DNA of 64,000 nt from DATMER01 sp963844885 (GCA_963844885.1 CAWJQA010000012.1:310001-374000), one strand, 5' to 3'; shown: positions 40,283-48,656, counted from the stretch's first letter. The notes: a model not told the origin generated them from the sequence alone. Program-made: numbers and translations.

Positions 40283-41365
40283 CTATCGCCTTCGGGCGAT
40301 GAAGAAGGTATGGCTGATCTCGGGGTAGGGCCTCTCGGTGACGATCTCGAGCCCCGCCTCGGCCAGCCACCTGCGGTGGTCGGACGCCGGGTAGGCCATG
40401 CCGTTGCCGCCCGCCGCCGCGATGAAGTAGACGGAGGACTTCACGGCCTGGAGCGGGCCGGTCTCGTCGTCGTTCGCGGTGATCGTCCAGAGGATCAGCC
40501 GGCCGCCCGGCTCCAGGGCGCGCTGGACCTTCTGGTAGACCTCGCGGATGCGGTCCGGCGCGAAGATCTCCACGAAATGGGAGATGAGCACGCCGTCGTA
40601 ACCCTTGGGCAGCTCCTGCGCGAACACGTCGCCGGGGTGGAAGCTCACGCGGCCCTCCATGCCGTTGCGGCGGACGTTCTCGGCCGCGTTCTCGCAGACC
40701 GTGGGCAGGTCGAAGAGCGTGCCGGCCAGCGTGGGGCTCCTCTCCAACAGCCGCATCTGGACCGACGCGTTGCCGCCGCCGATGTCGAGCAGGCGATGGA
40801 TGCCTTCCAGATCCTCCACCGCGCAGTCGAGGCAGGTCATCTTGGAATACTCGGCCATGGCCGTGTGGAAGAGGTCTTCCAGCTTCTTGTCCGTGGCGAA
40901 GGCTTCGTAGAGCGTCTTCGTGTCGTCGTGCCCGAGCGCGCGCAGGCCCACGGCCCGTCCGGCGCGCAGCGAGTCCAGGAAGAGGTTGCAGGTCTTCTGC
41001 TGGACCTCGCGGGTGAAGCGGACGAAGGCCAGCATGCAGAACGGCTCGCCTTCCACCAGGTAGGTGGCCGCGGCCGGGGTGTTGCGGTAGCGGCCGTCGG
41101 CCTTGCGCTCGGTGAGGCCCCCCTCGCAGCAGCCCAACAGCACGATGCGCGCGCCATGCATCGACAGGCCGCAATGCTCCGCGACCTGCTCGACCGGAGC
41201 CGAGCCGACCTGGTTGAGGAATGTGAAGAGACCCACCTCGCACGCCGCCGTCAGAACCTCGGTACGGATGTAGCCGTTCAGGCTCTCCCCCAGCACCAGC
41301 CACGGGCTCGGGCTCACCCCCGAATGCGCCACGCTCGCCTCGTCCTTGGACATGGTCATGGTCAC
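40283..41365 (-). CDS. O-methyltransferase (CrtF/hydroxyneurosporene type)
   Basis: 360 residues. The N-terminal part is an all-helical dimerisation domain (TAACEVGLFTFLNQVGSAPVEQVAEHCGLSMHGARIVL). The C-terminal part is a class I SAM fold: motif I LLDIGGGNASVQMRLLE, FDLPTVCENA, GRVSFHPGDVF, then LISHFVEIFAPDRIREVYQKV and GGRLILWTITAND. This matches the PF00891 O-methyltransferase group, whose members act on polyketides, carotenoids or other small phenols. The substrate cannot be read. No pathway gene is adjacent, though an NRPS/PKS cluster begins 8 kb away. Confidence 0.85.
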   Translation of the reverse strand: MTMTMSKDEASVAHSGVSPSPWLVLGESLNGYIRTEVLTAACEVGLFTFLNQVGSAPVEQVAEHCGLSMHGARIVLLGCCEGGLTERKADGRYRNTPAAATYLVEGEPFCMLAFVRFTREVQQKTCNLFLDSLRAGRAVGLRALGHDDTKTLYEAFATDKKLEDLFHTAMAEYSKMTCLDCAVEDLEGIHRLLDIGGGNASVQMRLLERSPTLAGTLFDLPTVCENAAENVRRNGMEGRVSFHPGDVFAQELPKGYDGVLISHFVEIFAPDRIREVYQKVQRALEPGGRLILWTITANDDETGPLQAVKSSVYFIAAAGGNGMAYPASDHRRWLAEAGLEIVTERPYPEISHTFFIARRR

Positions 41366-41465
41366 CTGCCTTTCTGTTCAGCGTGCTACCAAGGGTTTGG
41401 GCAAATTTACCACAGTCCTCCGCGGTCCCTCTGCAACCTTCTTCCACGGGCTGCGTATTCCACCG

Positions 41466-41503
41466 TTGACGAACAACTACCTCGGTAGTACTATCGCGGT
41501 AGT
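41466..41503 (+). promoter_or_regulatory. Promoter with two BlaI-like operators
   Basis: TTGACG (41466-41471), 17 bases, then TACTAT (41489-41494) form a promoter ahead of the BlaI gene at 41526. Two adjoining 14-bp near-palindromes cover the spacer and -10 box: ACTACCTCGGTAGT (41476-41489, perfect) and ACTATCGCGGTAGT (41490-41503, one mismatch). BlaI/MecI dimers bind paired elements of the ACTAC/GTAGT type, so autorepression is very likely. Confidence 0.8.
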
Positions 41504-41525
41504 CGAGACGGAGGAGACAAAACCC

Positions 41526-41909
41526 ATGGACGAATCCCACCACCTTGGAGACCTCCAGCTCGCCATCATGCGGATCCTTTGGAGCCGCGAGGAGGCGAGC
41601 GTGGCGGATGTACACGAGGTGCTCGAGCCCGAGCGGGGCCTGGCCCCGACCACCATCGCCACGATGCTGGCGAAGATGGAGAAGAAAGGGGTCGTGGAGC
41701 ACCGGGCGGAAGGGCGCCGGTTCCTCTACCGGCCGACGGTCAGCGAGGGGCAGGTGCGCCGCTCGATGGTGTCGGACCTGACGTCGCAGCTCTTCCTGGG
41801 CGATACGCTCGCCCTGGTCAACCATCTATTGTCCGAGCACGAGATCGATGCGCGGGAGCTGAACCGGCTCCGCCAGCTCATCGCGGCCAAAGAGAAGGAG
41901 GTCCGGTGA
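41526..41909 (+). CDS. BlaI/MecI-family transcriptional repressor
   Basis: 127 residues from ATG 41526. Winged-helix start LGDLQLAIMRILW, recognition helix with APTTIATMLAKMEKKGVVEH, wing RRFLYRPTVS, then a dimerisation tail. BlaI-type repressors are cut or released when the M56 sensor protease is triggered. The stop overlaps the M56 start (TGATG, 41907-41911), so the two are translationally coupled. Paired operators upstream indicate autoregulation. Confidence 0.93.
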   Translation: MDESHHLGDLQLAIMRILWSREEASVADVHEVLEPERGLAPTTIATMLAKMEKKGVVEHRAEGRRFLYRPTVSEGQVRRSMVSDLTSQLFLGDTLALVNHLLSEHEIDARELNRLRQLIAAKEKEVR

Positions 41910-43792
41910 TGTTCGAGACCCTGATGTCCGGGATATCCGGAGCCGCCGGCCAGGCCACGGCCTGGCTGCTGACGTACGCTCTGCACAGCACCCTTTTCCT
42001 GGCTTTGGCCTGGCTCGCGTCGCGCCGGTTGAGCCGCCGGGCGCGCCTGGAAGAGGCGGTGTGGCGCTTCGCGCTGCTGGCCGGTCTGGTTACGGCCACC
42101 GTCCAGCTCGCCGCCGGCTGGGAGCCGCTGGCCGGCCGCTGGACCCTGGAGGCGCCGGCCGCCACCTCCTCCTCTTATACGGCCACGGCTCGGGAGCTGC
42201 CGGCGGCGCCCATGCCGCCGATCGCGGTGAGGGCTACCGCACCCGTCCAGCCATCCCGGCCGCTGCCGGAGGCGGCTCCGGCCTGGTGCGTCGACCTCCG
42301 GGTGGCGGCCCTGGGTCTCTGGGCGTTCGGCGCGCTTCTCCTGGCGATGCGCTGGAGCTGGTCCTATCTGCGTCTGCAGCGCCGCCTGCGGGCCCGTCCC
42401 GAGGTGATCGGCGGCGGCGTGTTCTCGCTTCTCGGGCGCCTCTCCGGCGAGATCGGCCTGGCGCCGCTGGTGCGGCTGACCTGTTCGTCGCGGATACCGG
42501 TGCCGGTGGCGCTGGGGGTGCTGCGGCCGGAGATCTGCGTGCCGCTGCGCGCTCTGTCCCACCTGGAGCCGGAGCAGCAGGAGGGGATGCTGGCTCACGA
42601 GCTGGCGCACCTCGTGCGGCGCGACCCGTTCTGGCTGGCGTTCGGCCGCCTTCTGACCGGTATCTTCTTCTTCCAGCCGCTGAACCGGGTGGCCTGCCGC
42701 CGGCTGCGCGAGCTGTCCGAGCGCCTGTGCGACGAGTGGGCGGTGGAACGGACGGGCCGTCCTCTCTCGCTGGCCCGCTGCCTCGCCGAGGTGGCCGGCT
42801 GGTCGGTGGCGCCGCTCAGGGAGCTGCCGGTACCGAGCATGGCGGACCGGCCGTCGGGCCTGGCCCGGCGCATCCGCCACCTGCTCGACGACGCCCGCTC
42901 GCCGGAGCGGCGGGTGAGGCCGCTCTGGCTCGGCGCCGGGATGTTGGCGGTGCTGGTAGCCGTGGCGGCAGCGGCCCCCGGAGTCTACGCCGCGTCAAAG
43001 CAACCCACACCGGCGGAGCCGGCCGCCGCCGTCGAGCCCGCCGATGAGCCCGCCGATGCTCAGCTCGACGAGGTGGACCTGAGCCGGGAAGGGGAGCGGC
43101 TCTCCGAAGCCGACCGGGCGCGGCTGGAGGAGATGTCGAAGCGCCTGGCCCGCGAGGCCGCGGAGATTTCCGCGCGGTATGCCAAGGATTACGAGGCCCT
43201 GGCCGACCAGATCACCAACCAGATGGAGCCGGAGCTGGAGCGGATCTCGGAGCAGGTCAACCGGGAGATGGCACCCGAGATCGAACGGGTCTCGGAGCAG
43301 GTCAACCGGGACATGGAGCCCGAGATCGAGCGCATCTCCGAGGAGGTGGCCGAGCGCATGAGCAAGCTGGGCCCCGAGATCGCGAAGCTGCAAGCCGAGG
43401 CCTACCGGCTGCGCAAGGAGGGGAAGCTCAGCGACGAGGAGCGCGAGCGGATCCGCGGGCAGGCCCGGGAGATGGCCCGGCGGGCGCGTCCCTCCGACGA
43501 GGAGATGAAGGCGCTGCGCGAGGCCCAGCAGAGGTACCGCGACGAGATCCGGAAGGTTCTGGACGAGCACCGCGAAGAGATCGAGGCGGCCCGCCGGGAG
43601 ATCCGCCTCCAGGCCGACGCCATCCGGGATCAGGCGCGCCGGCAGCTCGAGGCCGACCCGAAGCTCCGCGAGATCCGGGAGCGGCACCAGCACGACATGG
43701 AACAGCTTCGCGAGCGCCGGCGCGAGGAGCTGCGGAAGGAGCGCGAGAAGATGCGGGAGGACCGCGAGAAGGACGAGAAGCCGCCGGTCTGA
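41909..43792 (+). CDS. BlaR1/M56-type membrane metalloprotease with coiled-coil C-terminus
   Basis: 627 residues from ATG 41909. Four membrane helices (about 18-37, 50-70, 130-150 and 340-357). The zinc motif HELAH (His230, Glu231, His234) lies in GMLAHELAHLVRRDPFW, and the C-terminal cytosolic/transmembrane metalloprotease features (ELSERLCDEWAV) follow. Classical BlaR1 ends in a penicillin-binding sensor domain. Here, after the last helix (LGAGMLAVLVAVAAAAP), there is instead a 260-residue charged coiled coil with three 15-residue repeats near EIERISEQVNR. The sensed signal is therefore unknown, probably a periplasmic or envelope state. Operon with the BlaI repressor. Confidence 0.88.
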   Translation: MFETLMSGISGAAGQATAWLLTYALHSTLFLALAWLASRRLSRRARLEEAVWRFALLAGLVTATVQLAAGWEPLAGRWTLEAPAATSSSYTATARELPAAPMPPIAVRATAPVQPSRPLPEAAPAWCVDLRVAALGLWAFGALLLAMRWSWSYLRLQRRLRARPEVIGGGVFSLLGRLSGEIGLAPLVRLTCSSRIPVPVALGVLRPEICVPLRALSHLEPEQQEGMLAHELAHLVRRDPFWLAFGRLLTGIFFFQPLNRVACRRLRELSERLCDEWAVERTGRPLSLARCLAEVAGWSVAPLRELPVPSMADRPSGLARRIRHLLDDARSPERRVRPLWLGAGMLAVLVAVAAAAPGVYAASKQPTPAEPAAAVEPADEPADAQLDEVDLSREGERLSEADRARLEEMSKRLAREAAEISARYAKDYEALADQITNQMEPELERISEQVNREMAPEIERVSEQVNRDMEPEIERISEEVAERMSKLGPEIAKLQAEAYRLRKEGKLSDEERERIRGQAREMARRARPSDEEMKALREAQQRYRDEIRKVLDEHREEIEAARREIRLQADAIRDQARRQLEADPKLREIRERHQHDMEQLRERRREELRKEREKMREDREKDEKPPV

Positions 43793-43814
43793 AGGAAGGA
43801 AGATTGAACCCGTC

Positions 43815-43845
43815 CCCCCTCTCCCCGTACACCGGGGAGAGGGGG
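43815..43845. repeat. C-rich dispersed palindrome, copy 3
   Basis: CCCCCTCTCCCCG-TACAC-CGGGGAGAGGGGG, a 13-bp perfect stem, lies between convergent genes (M56 end 43792, DUF4388 end 43880). Same family as copies at 1169, 26325 and 52397. It may work as a terminator in this position. Confidence 0.8.
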
Positions 43846-43879
43846 CCTCCCTCCCCGGAAGCCTCCCCCACTCTCGCGG

Positions 43880-45442
43880 CTAATCTCTTCCTTGTGAAAT
43901 CTGGCGCCGGAGCAGCTCGTTCTCGAAGGCCATGCCCACCTGGGCCGTGGCGAGCTCGAGGATGTCGATGTCCTCGATCGGGGTGTCGCGGTCGCCGTTG
44001 TCCGTGTAGATCACCGAGATGACCCTTTGGGCGCCGAGGACCGGGAAGACCACCACCTGGCCGGTGCGGGGACGGCCGACCATCGTACGGAACGCGTCGG
44101 GGAGGCCGGCATGGTCGAAGTCCACGGACTGGACCTCGCCCGTCTCCAGGCTGTGGATCAGCACGCTCTCCCCCGACATCTCCAGCTTGAGGGCGCGCGT
44201 CGACTCGGCGAGCGGCCGGCCGCGGGCGTCCATGCCGAACGCGCCCAGCGCCACCAGGTGATCCCTCTTGACCAGGAAGAGGATCGCCCGCTCCACCGAC
44301 TCCGAGACGATGTGCATCAGGTTGAGCGCCACCGTGGCCGAGATCAGGCCGGAGCGGAGGTCGCCGAACACCCGGCGCAGGCGGGCGACGCCCGTGCGCG
44401 ACTCCTCGCCGCGCGCGCCGCGGACCAGGTCGCGACGGGTGTCGATCACGTTCTCGATGCAGGCCACAACCGCCTCGAGGTCCGCCGGCAAAGCGGCCAG
44501 CACGCCGGCCTCGTAGGCCTTCACGAAGGCCGCACCGGGGTCGACCAGAGCGATCAGCGACGCCTTGGGCCGGGCGCGGCGCACCGAGGCCGCCTGCTCC
44601 AGGGTCACCCCGCCGAGAGTGCGCAGGTCGAGCAGGATCACCGGCGGCGGCTCGCCCGGCTCCACCGTCCCGGCCTGGGCGAGGTTCGTGACCTCCACGC
44701 CCGCCACCTCGTGCTTCAGCGCCTCCCCGAGACGCTCGGCGAAACCGGTGTCCGTCGACACGAGGTGGAGCTTGAGCAGCTCCGCGGCGTGCTTCGGGAT
44801 CTCGCGCGGCTCCATCTCCTCGGTGTCGGCGACCATGAGGCCGCCTTGCGAGGGCTCCATCATCATCGTCGGGTTCGTCGAGTCCCCCGCCGGATAGGTG
44901 CTGGCCGTGGTGTCGTGGCCCTCGGCGCGGTCGCGGTTGCGCTCGTCGAAGATCCGGGCCGCCTCCAGCAGCACCATCTGGGTGTTGATGTCCGCGTCCG
45001 GCAGCACGTCGCTCGGATAGAGCGCGATGTCGTCGATCGGCCGCAGGTCGTCAATGGCGAACTCGAAGTTGCCCGAGTCCCAGACCATGACCTCCGAGAC
45101 GGCCTGCTCGATCTGCTGGGCGATGACCTGGCGCAGGCCTTCGGGGTCGAGGGAGCCGGCGCTGAGGAGGATCTGGCCCAGGGAGCGGCGCTCGATCTCG
45201 CTCTGCTGCGAGTGGATGGCGCGCTCGAGAATGCCGCGGTCGATCATCCCCGAGGTGACGAGGAGGTCGCCGAGCTTGGGGGTGCGCGGCGCCTGGGCGC
45301 TGACCAGCCGCCCCAGGTGGAAGCCGATCATGGCACGCTTCGAGCCCTGCGAGAGCAGGAGCGTGCCCGTCCGCCGGCCGAGGTGAATGAACTGCATCAC
45401 GTCGGCGACGGAGACGTCTTTGAGGCTGCCGGAGATCCCCAT
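43880..45442 (-). CDS. DUF4388 protein with receiver-like and GAF-like parts
   Basis: 520 residues. The N-terminus GSLKDVSVADVMQFIHLGRRTGTLLLSQG and MIGFHLGRLVSAQAP is the DUF4388 core, followed by the two helical modules (GDLLVTSGMIDRGILERAI; GQILLSAGSLDPEGLRQVI). Residues about 225-330 resemble a degenerate receiver domain (VILLDLRTLGGV, LIALVDPGAAFVKAYEAGVLA), and 360-510 a GAF-like sensor (ILFLVKRDHLVALGAFGMDARG...VVFPVLGAQRVISVIYTDNGD). Paralogue of the 18052-18882 protein. Last gene of an operon with the GAF protein (45502) and receiver (46284). Likely a signalling hub; output unknown. Confidence 0.8.
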   Translation of the reverse strand: MGISGSLKDVSVADVMQFIHLGRRTGTLLLSQGSKRAMIGFHLGRLVSAQAPRTPKLGDLLVTSGMIDRGILERAIHSQQSEIERRSLGQILLSAGSLDPEGLRQVIAQQIEQAVSEVMVWDSGNFEFAIDDLRPIDDIALYPSDVLPDADINTQMVLLEAARIFDERNRDRAEGHDTTASTYPAGDSTNPTMMMEPSQGGLMVADTEEMEPREIPKHAAELLKLHLVSTDTGFAERLGEALKHEVAGVEVTNLAQAGTVEPGEPPPVILLDLRTLGGVTLEQAASVRRARPKASLIALVDPGAAFVKAYEAGVLAALPADLEAVVACIENVIDTRRDLVRGARGEESRTGVARLRRVFGDLRSGLISATVALNLMHIVSESVERAILFLVKRDHLVALGAFGMDARGRPLAESTRALKLEMSGESVLIHSLETGEVQSVDFDHAGLPDAFRTMVGRPRTGQVVVFPVLGAQRVISVIYTDNGDRDTPIEDIDILELATAQVGMAFENELLRRQISQGRD

Positions 45443-45501
45443 CGGTGTGTCTCTGTCCGGGACAGGCTATGGAGAGGACGGGGGGCGGGTCAAGGAGCCC
45501 C

Positions 45502-46272
45502 TCACTCGCCGCGCGCCAGCTTGACCAGGCTCTCCAGTGTACGGAGCTTTCGGTCCTTGGTTGCGAAAAGCCGCGCCGCGAAGATCGCGGAGGCGGCGTG
45601 AGCCGACAGCAGGTCGAGGAGGTCGCGGTCCTCGCCCCGCAGGATCGGCTTGTGGTCCAGCAGCTTGAGGACGACCAGCGCCCCCACGATCTCGTTCTGC
45701 ACGCGCAGCGGCACGGCCGCGAGCGCCGGCGACTCGGCCGTGGGACCCAGGCGCAGCACACCGTCCCGCAGCGTGGTGTCCACCACCGGGTCGCCGCCGG
45801 TGTAGGAGTCGCCCGAGTAGAGGTTCTGCTCCTCGTCGTAGAACCCCTCGACGAGAGCGATCTCGTAGCCCCGGGCCTCCTCCGGCACCTCGTCGCGGCG
45901 CAGGAGAAGGACGAACTGCTCGGCGCCGAGCAGGTTGATGGCGATCTCGGCGATGGTGGCCTGCACCTCCGCCGGGTCGAGCGTGGCATGGAGCTGGTAC
46001 GTGGCCACGTACAGGTTCATCAACCGGCCGCCCTGGTGCTCCGAGTCGACCAGCCGCGAAGCCAGCTCCTTGACGTCCGAGTCGGCGGTGGAGAGCCGGC
46101 GCTCCAGCTCGGAGATGCGCTCCTCGGCGGTGCCGGCCTCGCGCACGGCGGCGCCCTGCTGGCTCGACTCCACCACCCGCAGGAGGTCGTTGGCGCGCTC
46201 CAGCGTCGTCCGCAGCTCGGCCAGGAGGTCCCGGCCGGGCACCGCGGGCGAGTTGAGCCGCGACTCGGTCAT
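45502..46272 (-). CDS. GAF-domain protein
   Basis: 256 residues from ATG 46272. The N-terminal third is a coiled coil (LLAELRTTLERANDLLRVVE...EERISELERRLSTADSDVKELASRLVDSE), then a GAF domain (LYVATYQLHATLDPAEVQATIAEIAINLLGAEQFVLLLRR ... DHKPILRGEDRDLLDLLSAHAASAIFAARLF). No kinase or cyclase output. It sits 11 bases after the receiver gene and before the DUF4388 gene, forming a three-gene signalling operon. The ligand is not predictable; GAF domains often bind cyclic nucleotides, haem or small molecules. Confidence 0.8.
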   Translation of the reverse strand: MTESRLNSPAVPGRDLLAELRTTLERANDLLRVVESSQQGAAVREAGTAEERISELERRLSTADSDVKELASRLVDSEHQGGRLMNLYVATYQLHATLDPAEVQATIAEIAINLLGAEQFVLLLRRDEVPEEARGYEIALVEGFYDEEQNLYSGDSYTGGDPVVDTTLRDGVLRLGPTAESPALAAVPLRVQNEIVGALVVLKLLDHKPILRGEDRDLLDLLSAHAASAIFAARLFATKDRKLRTLESLVKLARGE

Positions 46273-46283
46273 GCCGCGTTCGT

Positions 46284-46661
46284 TCAAGCTGCGCCCTTCT
46301 TCTCCAGGCGGCTGATGACGTCCAGGATCTCCTCGCTGTGAAACGGCTTCTTGATGTACGCCGTGGCACCCGCCTCGAGACCGCGCGCCGTGTCCTCTTC
46401 CCGCCCTTCCGTGCTGATGATGACCACCGACAGATCGGAACGGGCGGCATCGGACCGGAGCTCCGCCAGGAACTCCAGGCCGTTCATGTTGGGCATGTTG
46501 ATGTCCAGCAGCACGAGGTCGATGTCTCCGTGCTCCCGGAGGCGGTCGAGGGCCTGGCGGCCGTCGGACGCGTAGACGAGAGGGTATTGCCGGAGCATCA
46601 CCTCGTACATCTTGTGCATGAGCTTCGAGTCGTCGACGACGAGGATTTTGCGTGGCTGCAA
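46284..46661 (-). CDS. Single-domain response regulator
   Basis: 125 residues, a receiver only: acidic pair VVDDSK (9-14), phospho-acceptor Asp53 in LLDINMPNMNG, the switch Ser/Thr in VIISTEG and Lys in YIKKPF. First gene of the minus-strand operon with the GAF and DUF4388 proteins. Similar in form to PilG/CheY-like regulators that act by protein contact. No kinase is adjacent. Confidence 0.92.
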   Translation of the reverse strand: MQPRKILVVDDSKLMHKMYEVMLRQYPLVYASDGRQALDRLREHGDIDLVLLDINMPNMNGLEFLAELRSDAARSDLSVVIISTEGREEDTARGLEAGATAYIKKPFHSEEILDVISRLEKKGAA

Positions 46662-46954
46662 GGCGTTCTCCCAAAAGCAAACACCGGGAGCGGAAGTCTC
46701 TCCACCGCCCCGGTCTCCCGGCGCACGTACCCATTCCCTGCGCTCAGTCCATGGGGAGTGTAGCCAATGGGACGTGGCGTTTCAAGGAGTCCCCCTCCCG
46801 GCCGGGGCCGGAAGGGGGGCTCGGGGCCTGGGTGCGGGCGCCATGATGGAGAACTACGAACGCTCGCAGGGACTCTTCCGTGGGGTGCGCGGCCATGGCC
46901 GGCTGGCGGGCGCGCCCTACCCGGGCCGGTGAGGTGCGATTGATCCCGGTGGTA

Positions 46955-47103
46955 GAGACGTCCCAGTCCGTTAGCTGAAACCTGACCGGGTCCCGAAACT
47001 TCGGGACGTCTCTCCTCTCCGTCACCACGAACCTCACGATTCTGCCGAACCAGCCACGCAACGACCGCCGGACGTTTCCGGCGCGTAGCCGGCCCTTTCG
47101 ATA
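46955..47103 (-). repeat. Repeat element A, inverted partial copy
   Basis: The 58-bp core 46955-47012 is bounded by GAGACGTCCC and GGGACGTCTC and contains an internal palindrome (TCCCGAAACTTCGGGA). The sequence continues to about 47103 with similarity to the left half of copy C (47898-48109) in reverse orientation. Confidence 0.7.
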
Positions 47104-47115
47104 CCTGGGAAGTTG

Positions 47116-47236
47116 GAGACGCCCCGACGTTTCGGGACCCGGTAAGGTTTCGGGTAACGGACTGGGGGCGTCTCTACGGAATTCTCTTGATCGCCGCCAG
47201 CAGGGGTCAGCCTTGCAGAATCTTCTTCCAAAGATC
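47116..47236 (+). repeat. Repeat element B, direct partial copy
   Basis: The 59-bp core 47116-47174 is bounded by GAGACGCCCC and GGGGCGTCTC, then 62 bases matching the right half of copy C (through CTTGCAGAATCTTC to 47236). A and B together face away from each other, as if one element had been split by inversion. Confidence 0.7.
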
Positions 47237-47335
47237 CTGACATCGCGCGTCAACCAGGCTCATCCGATCAGCTCGGACATGCACTTCGAGGGAGCACGCC
47301 CAGACAGACTTCCGGCACAACCCCTTCAGAGCAGG

Positions 47336-47437
47336 CTACCGGTCGAACAAGAGATCGAGGCCTGGGCGATCGTAACCAGGGCCAGATCCGACCGGCTCCG
47401 GCAGAGCCGCCCACCAGATGTCGCCTTGGGAAATCAC
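47336..47437 (-). pseudogene. Truncated MazF-type toxin
   Basis: Starts GTG 47437, overlapping the mazE stop, and reads ISQGDIWWAALPEPVGSGPG, an excellent match to the first strand and loop of MazF endoribonucleases, then stops after 33 residues near LFDR. The remaining 80 or so residues of a MazF do not follow in any frame. Without them no RNA-cleaving toxin can form. The repeat element B lies just beyond the break. Confidence 0.8.
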
Positions 47438-47670
47438 CATTCGGTGCGTTCGAGGACTCGCCGCGCGGCTGCCGCAACGAACGGATCGGGCCGCGTGTCG
47501 ACCTCGGCGCAGACGGCATTGATCTGCTCCGTGACGGAATCGGGCTCGTGGCGGATCACGTACTCGGCCACGGCTTCGCTGTACATCTGGCTCCGCGACT
47601 TCTTCAAGCGCTCCGCAAGACGCTCCGCGTCTCGAAACACCCTGTCCGGAATGGAGATAGCCGTCTTCAT
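47434..47670 (-). CDS. mazE: MazE/CopG-like antitoxin
   Basis: 78 residues, ATG 47670. The N-terminus KTAISIPDRVFRDAERLAERLKKSRSQMYSEAVAEYV is a ribbon-helix-helix DNA-binding domain, in the form found in antitoxins paired with MazF. The C-terminal tail (about 50-78) would be the toxin-binding part. Its stop overlaps the toxin start, normal for this operon type, but the toxin is truncated. A palindrome (47669-47681) overlaps the start and is a likely autoregulatory site. Confidence 0.85.
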   Translation of the reverse strand: MKTAISIPDRVFRDAERLAERLKKSRSQMYSEAVAEYVIRHEPDSVTEQINAVCAEVDTRPDPFVAAAARRVLERTEW

Positions 47671-47681
47671 ACTCGAAGTAT
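47669..47681 (-). promoter_or_regulatory. Palindromic operator at antitoxin start
   Basis: ATACT-CGA-AGTAT, a perfect inverted repeat, overlaps the start codon of mazE. Read on the minus strand it also contains TATACT-like -10 sequence, so RHH antitoxin binding would block initiation. Confidence 0.55.
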
Positions 47682-47897
47682 AATTCCGCGACCTTTGCAG
47701 GGCAAGGGAGGCGGCGCCGACGGTCCCAGGAGGAACGAGGCGGCGAAGGACGGGCCTCCGGCCAAGCCCGTCCCCGGGTTTGGAAGGAATGAATCGATTG
47801 TCAATGAACCCTCCCGAAGGCCACGACGCTTCGTGAGCCACCGCACATCTGTCCACGTTTCTGGCGGGGCACAAGGCGGTGGTCGTCGATGTCGCCT

Positions 47898-48109
47898 TAT
47901 CGAAGGGGCCAGCTACGCGCCGGCAACGTCTGGCGGCCGTTGCGTGGCAGGGTCGGCAGGATCGTGAGGTTCGTGGTGACGGAGAGGAGAGACGTCCCGA
48001 AGTTTCGGGACCCGGTAAGGTTTCGGGTAGCGGATTGGGGACGTCTCTACGGAATTCTCTTGATCGCCGCCAGCAGGGGTCAGCCTTGCAGAATCTTCTT
48101 CCAAAGATC
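47898..48109 (+). repeat. Repeat element C, full-length copy
   Basis: A 212-bp stretch whose 59-bp core (47989-48047) is bounded by GAGACGTCCC and GGGACGTCTC. Its left part matches copy A (reverse) and its right part copy B (direct). Short frames inside it are shared by the copies but lack any known domain. Together with B it brackets the mazE/truncated mazF pair. Confidence 0.75.
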
Positions 48110-48280
48110 GGGGAGCCCCGGTGTCGATCCTCTCCGACTCCCATTGAGGGCGATGGCCCTCTCCTCGACCTCGATCCGCCGGGGATCGAGTCCCGCGAGG
48201 GTCTGTCGACAGGCGCGTAAAGAAGGAATCAGCCGGTTCCCCTCCGCAGTCGCCCCGGGAGGCCTTTTCGAGGGGCTCAC

Positions 48281-48656
48281 GAGAGGCTCGATGAGTCTGA
48301 CGAACCTCTCAACGACTTCGACGAGCCTCTCATCGAGCTCAACGAGAGGTTCGTCGACCTCACGAGAGGCTCGAAGGGTTCGACGAGAGACTCGTCGACC
48401 TTGATGAGAGGTTCAACGGACTCGATGAGAGGCTCATCGAGCTCAACGAGAGGCTCGACGACCTCAATGGGAGGCTCGTCAAGGTCGATGAGAGGCTCAT
48501 CGACCGCAACGAGAGGCTCACGAGGTCCATGAGAGGCTCGTTGACCTCAATGAGAGGCTCGTTGACCTCAATGAGAGGCTCGTTGACCTCAATGAGAGGC
48601 TCGTTGACCTCAATGAGAGGCTCGTTGACCTCAATGAGAGGCTCATCGACCTTCGG
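48281..48656 (+). repeat. 21-bp tandem array (heptad-coding VNTR)
   Basis: Units begin with GAGAGGCTC. Starts at 48427, 48448, 48469, 48490 and 48511 are 21 bp apart with divergence, then 48531, 48552, 48573, 48594, 48615 and 48636 are spaced exactly 21 with identical unit sequence from 48531 to 48635. One unit (48511 to 48531) is a base short. In one frame it encodes LNERLVD heptads (a coiled coil), in another RGSLTSM repeats that run into the racemase frame. The identical units mean recent expansion, so copy number should vary between strains. No spacers, hence not CRISPR. Confidence 0.85.

Noticed and set aside
46744..47253. Small hypothetical genes in and around repeats A and B
   Set aside because: The frames recur only because the repeat recurs, lack ribosome sites and carry no domain.
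48281..48656. CRISPR array
   Set aside because: Units are contiguous with no spacers, and there are no cas genes. It is a tandem repeat.
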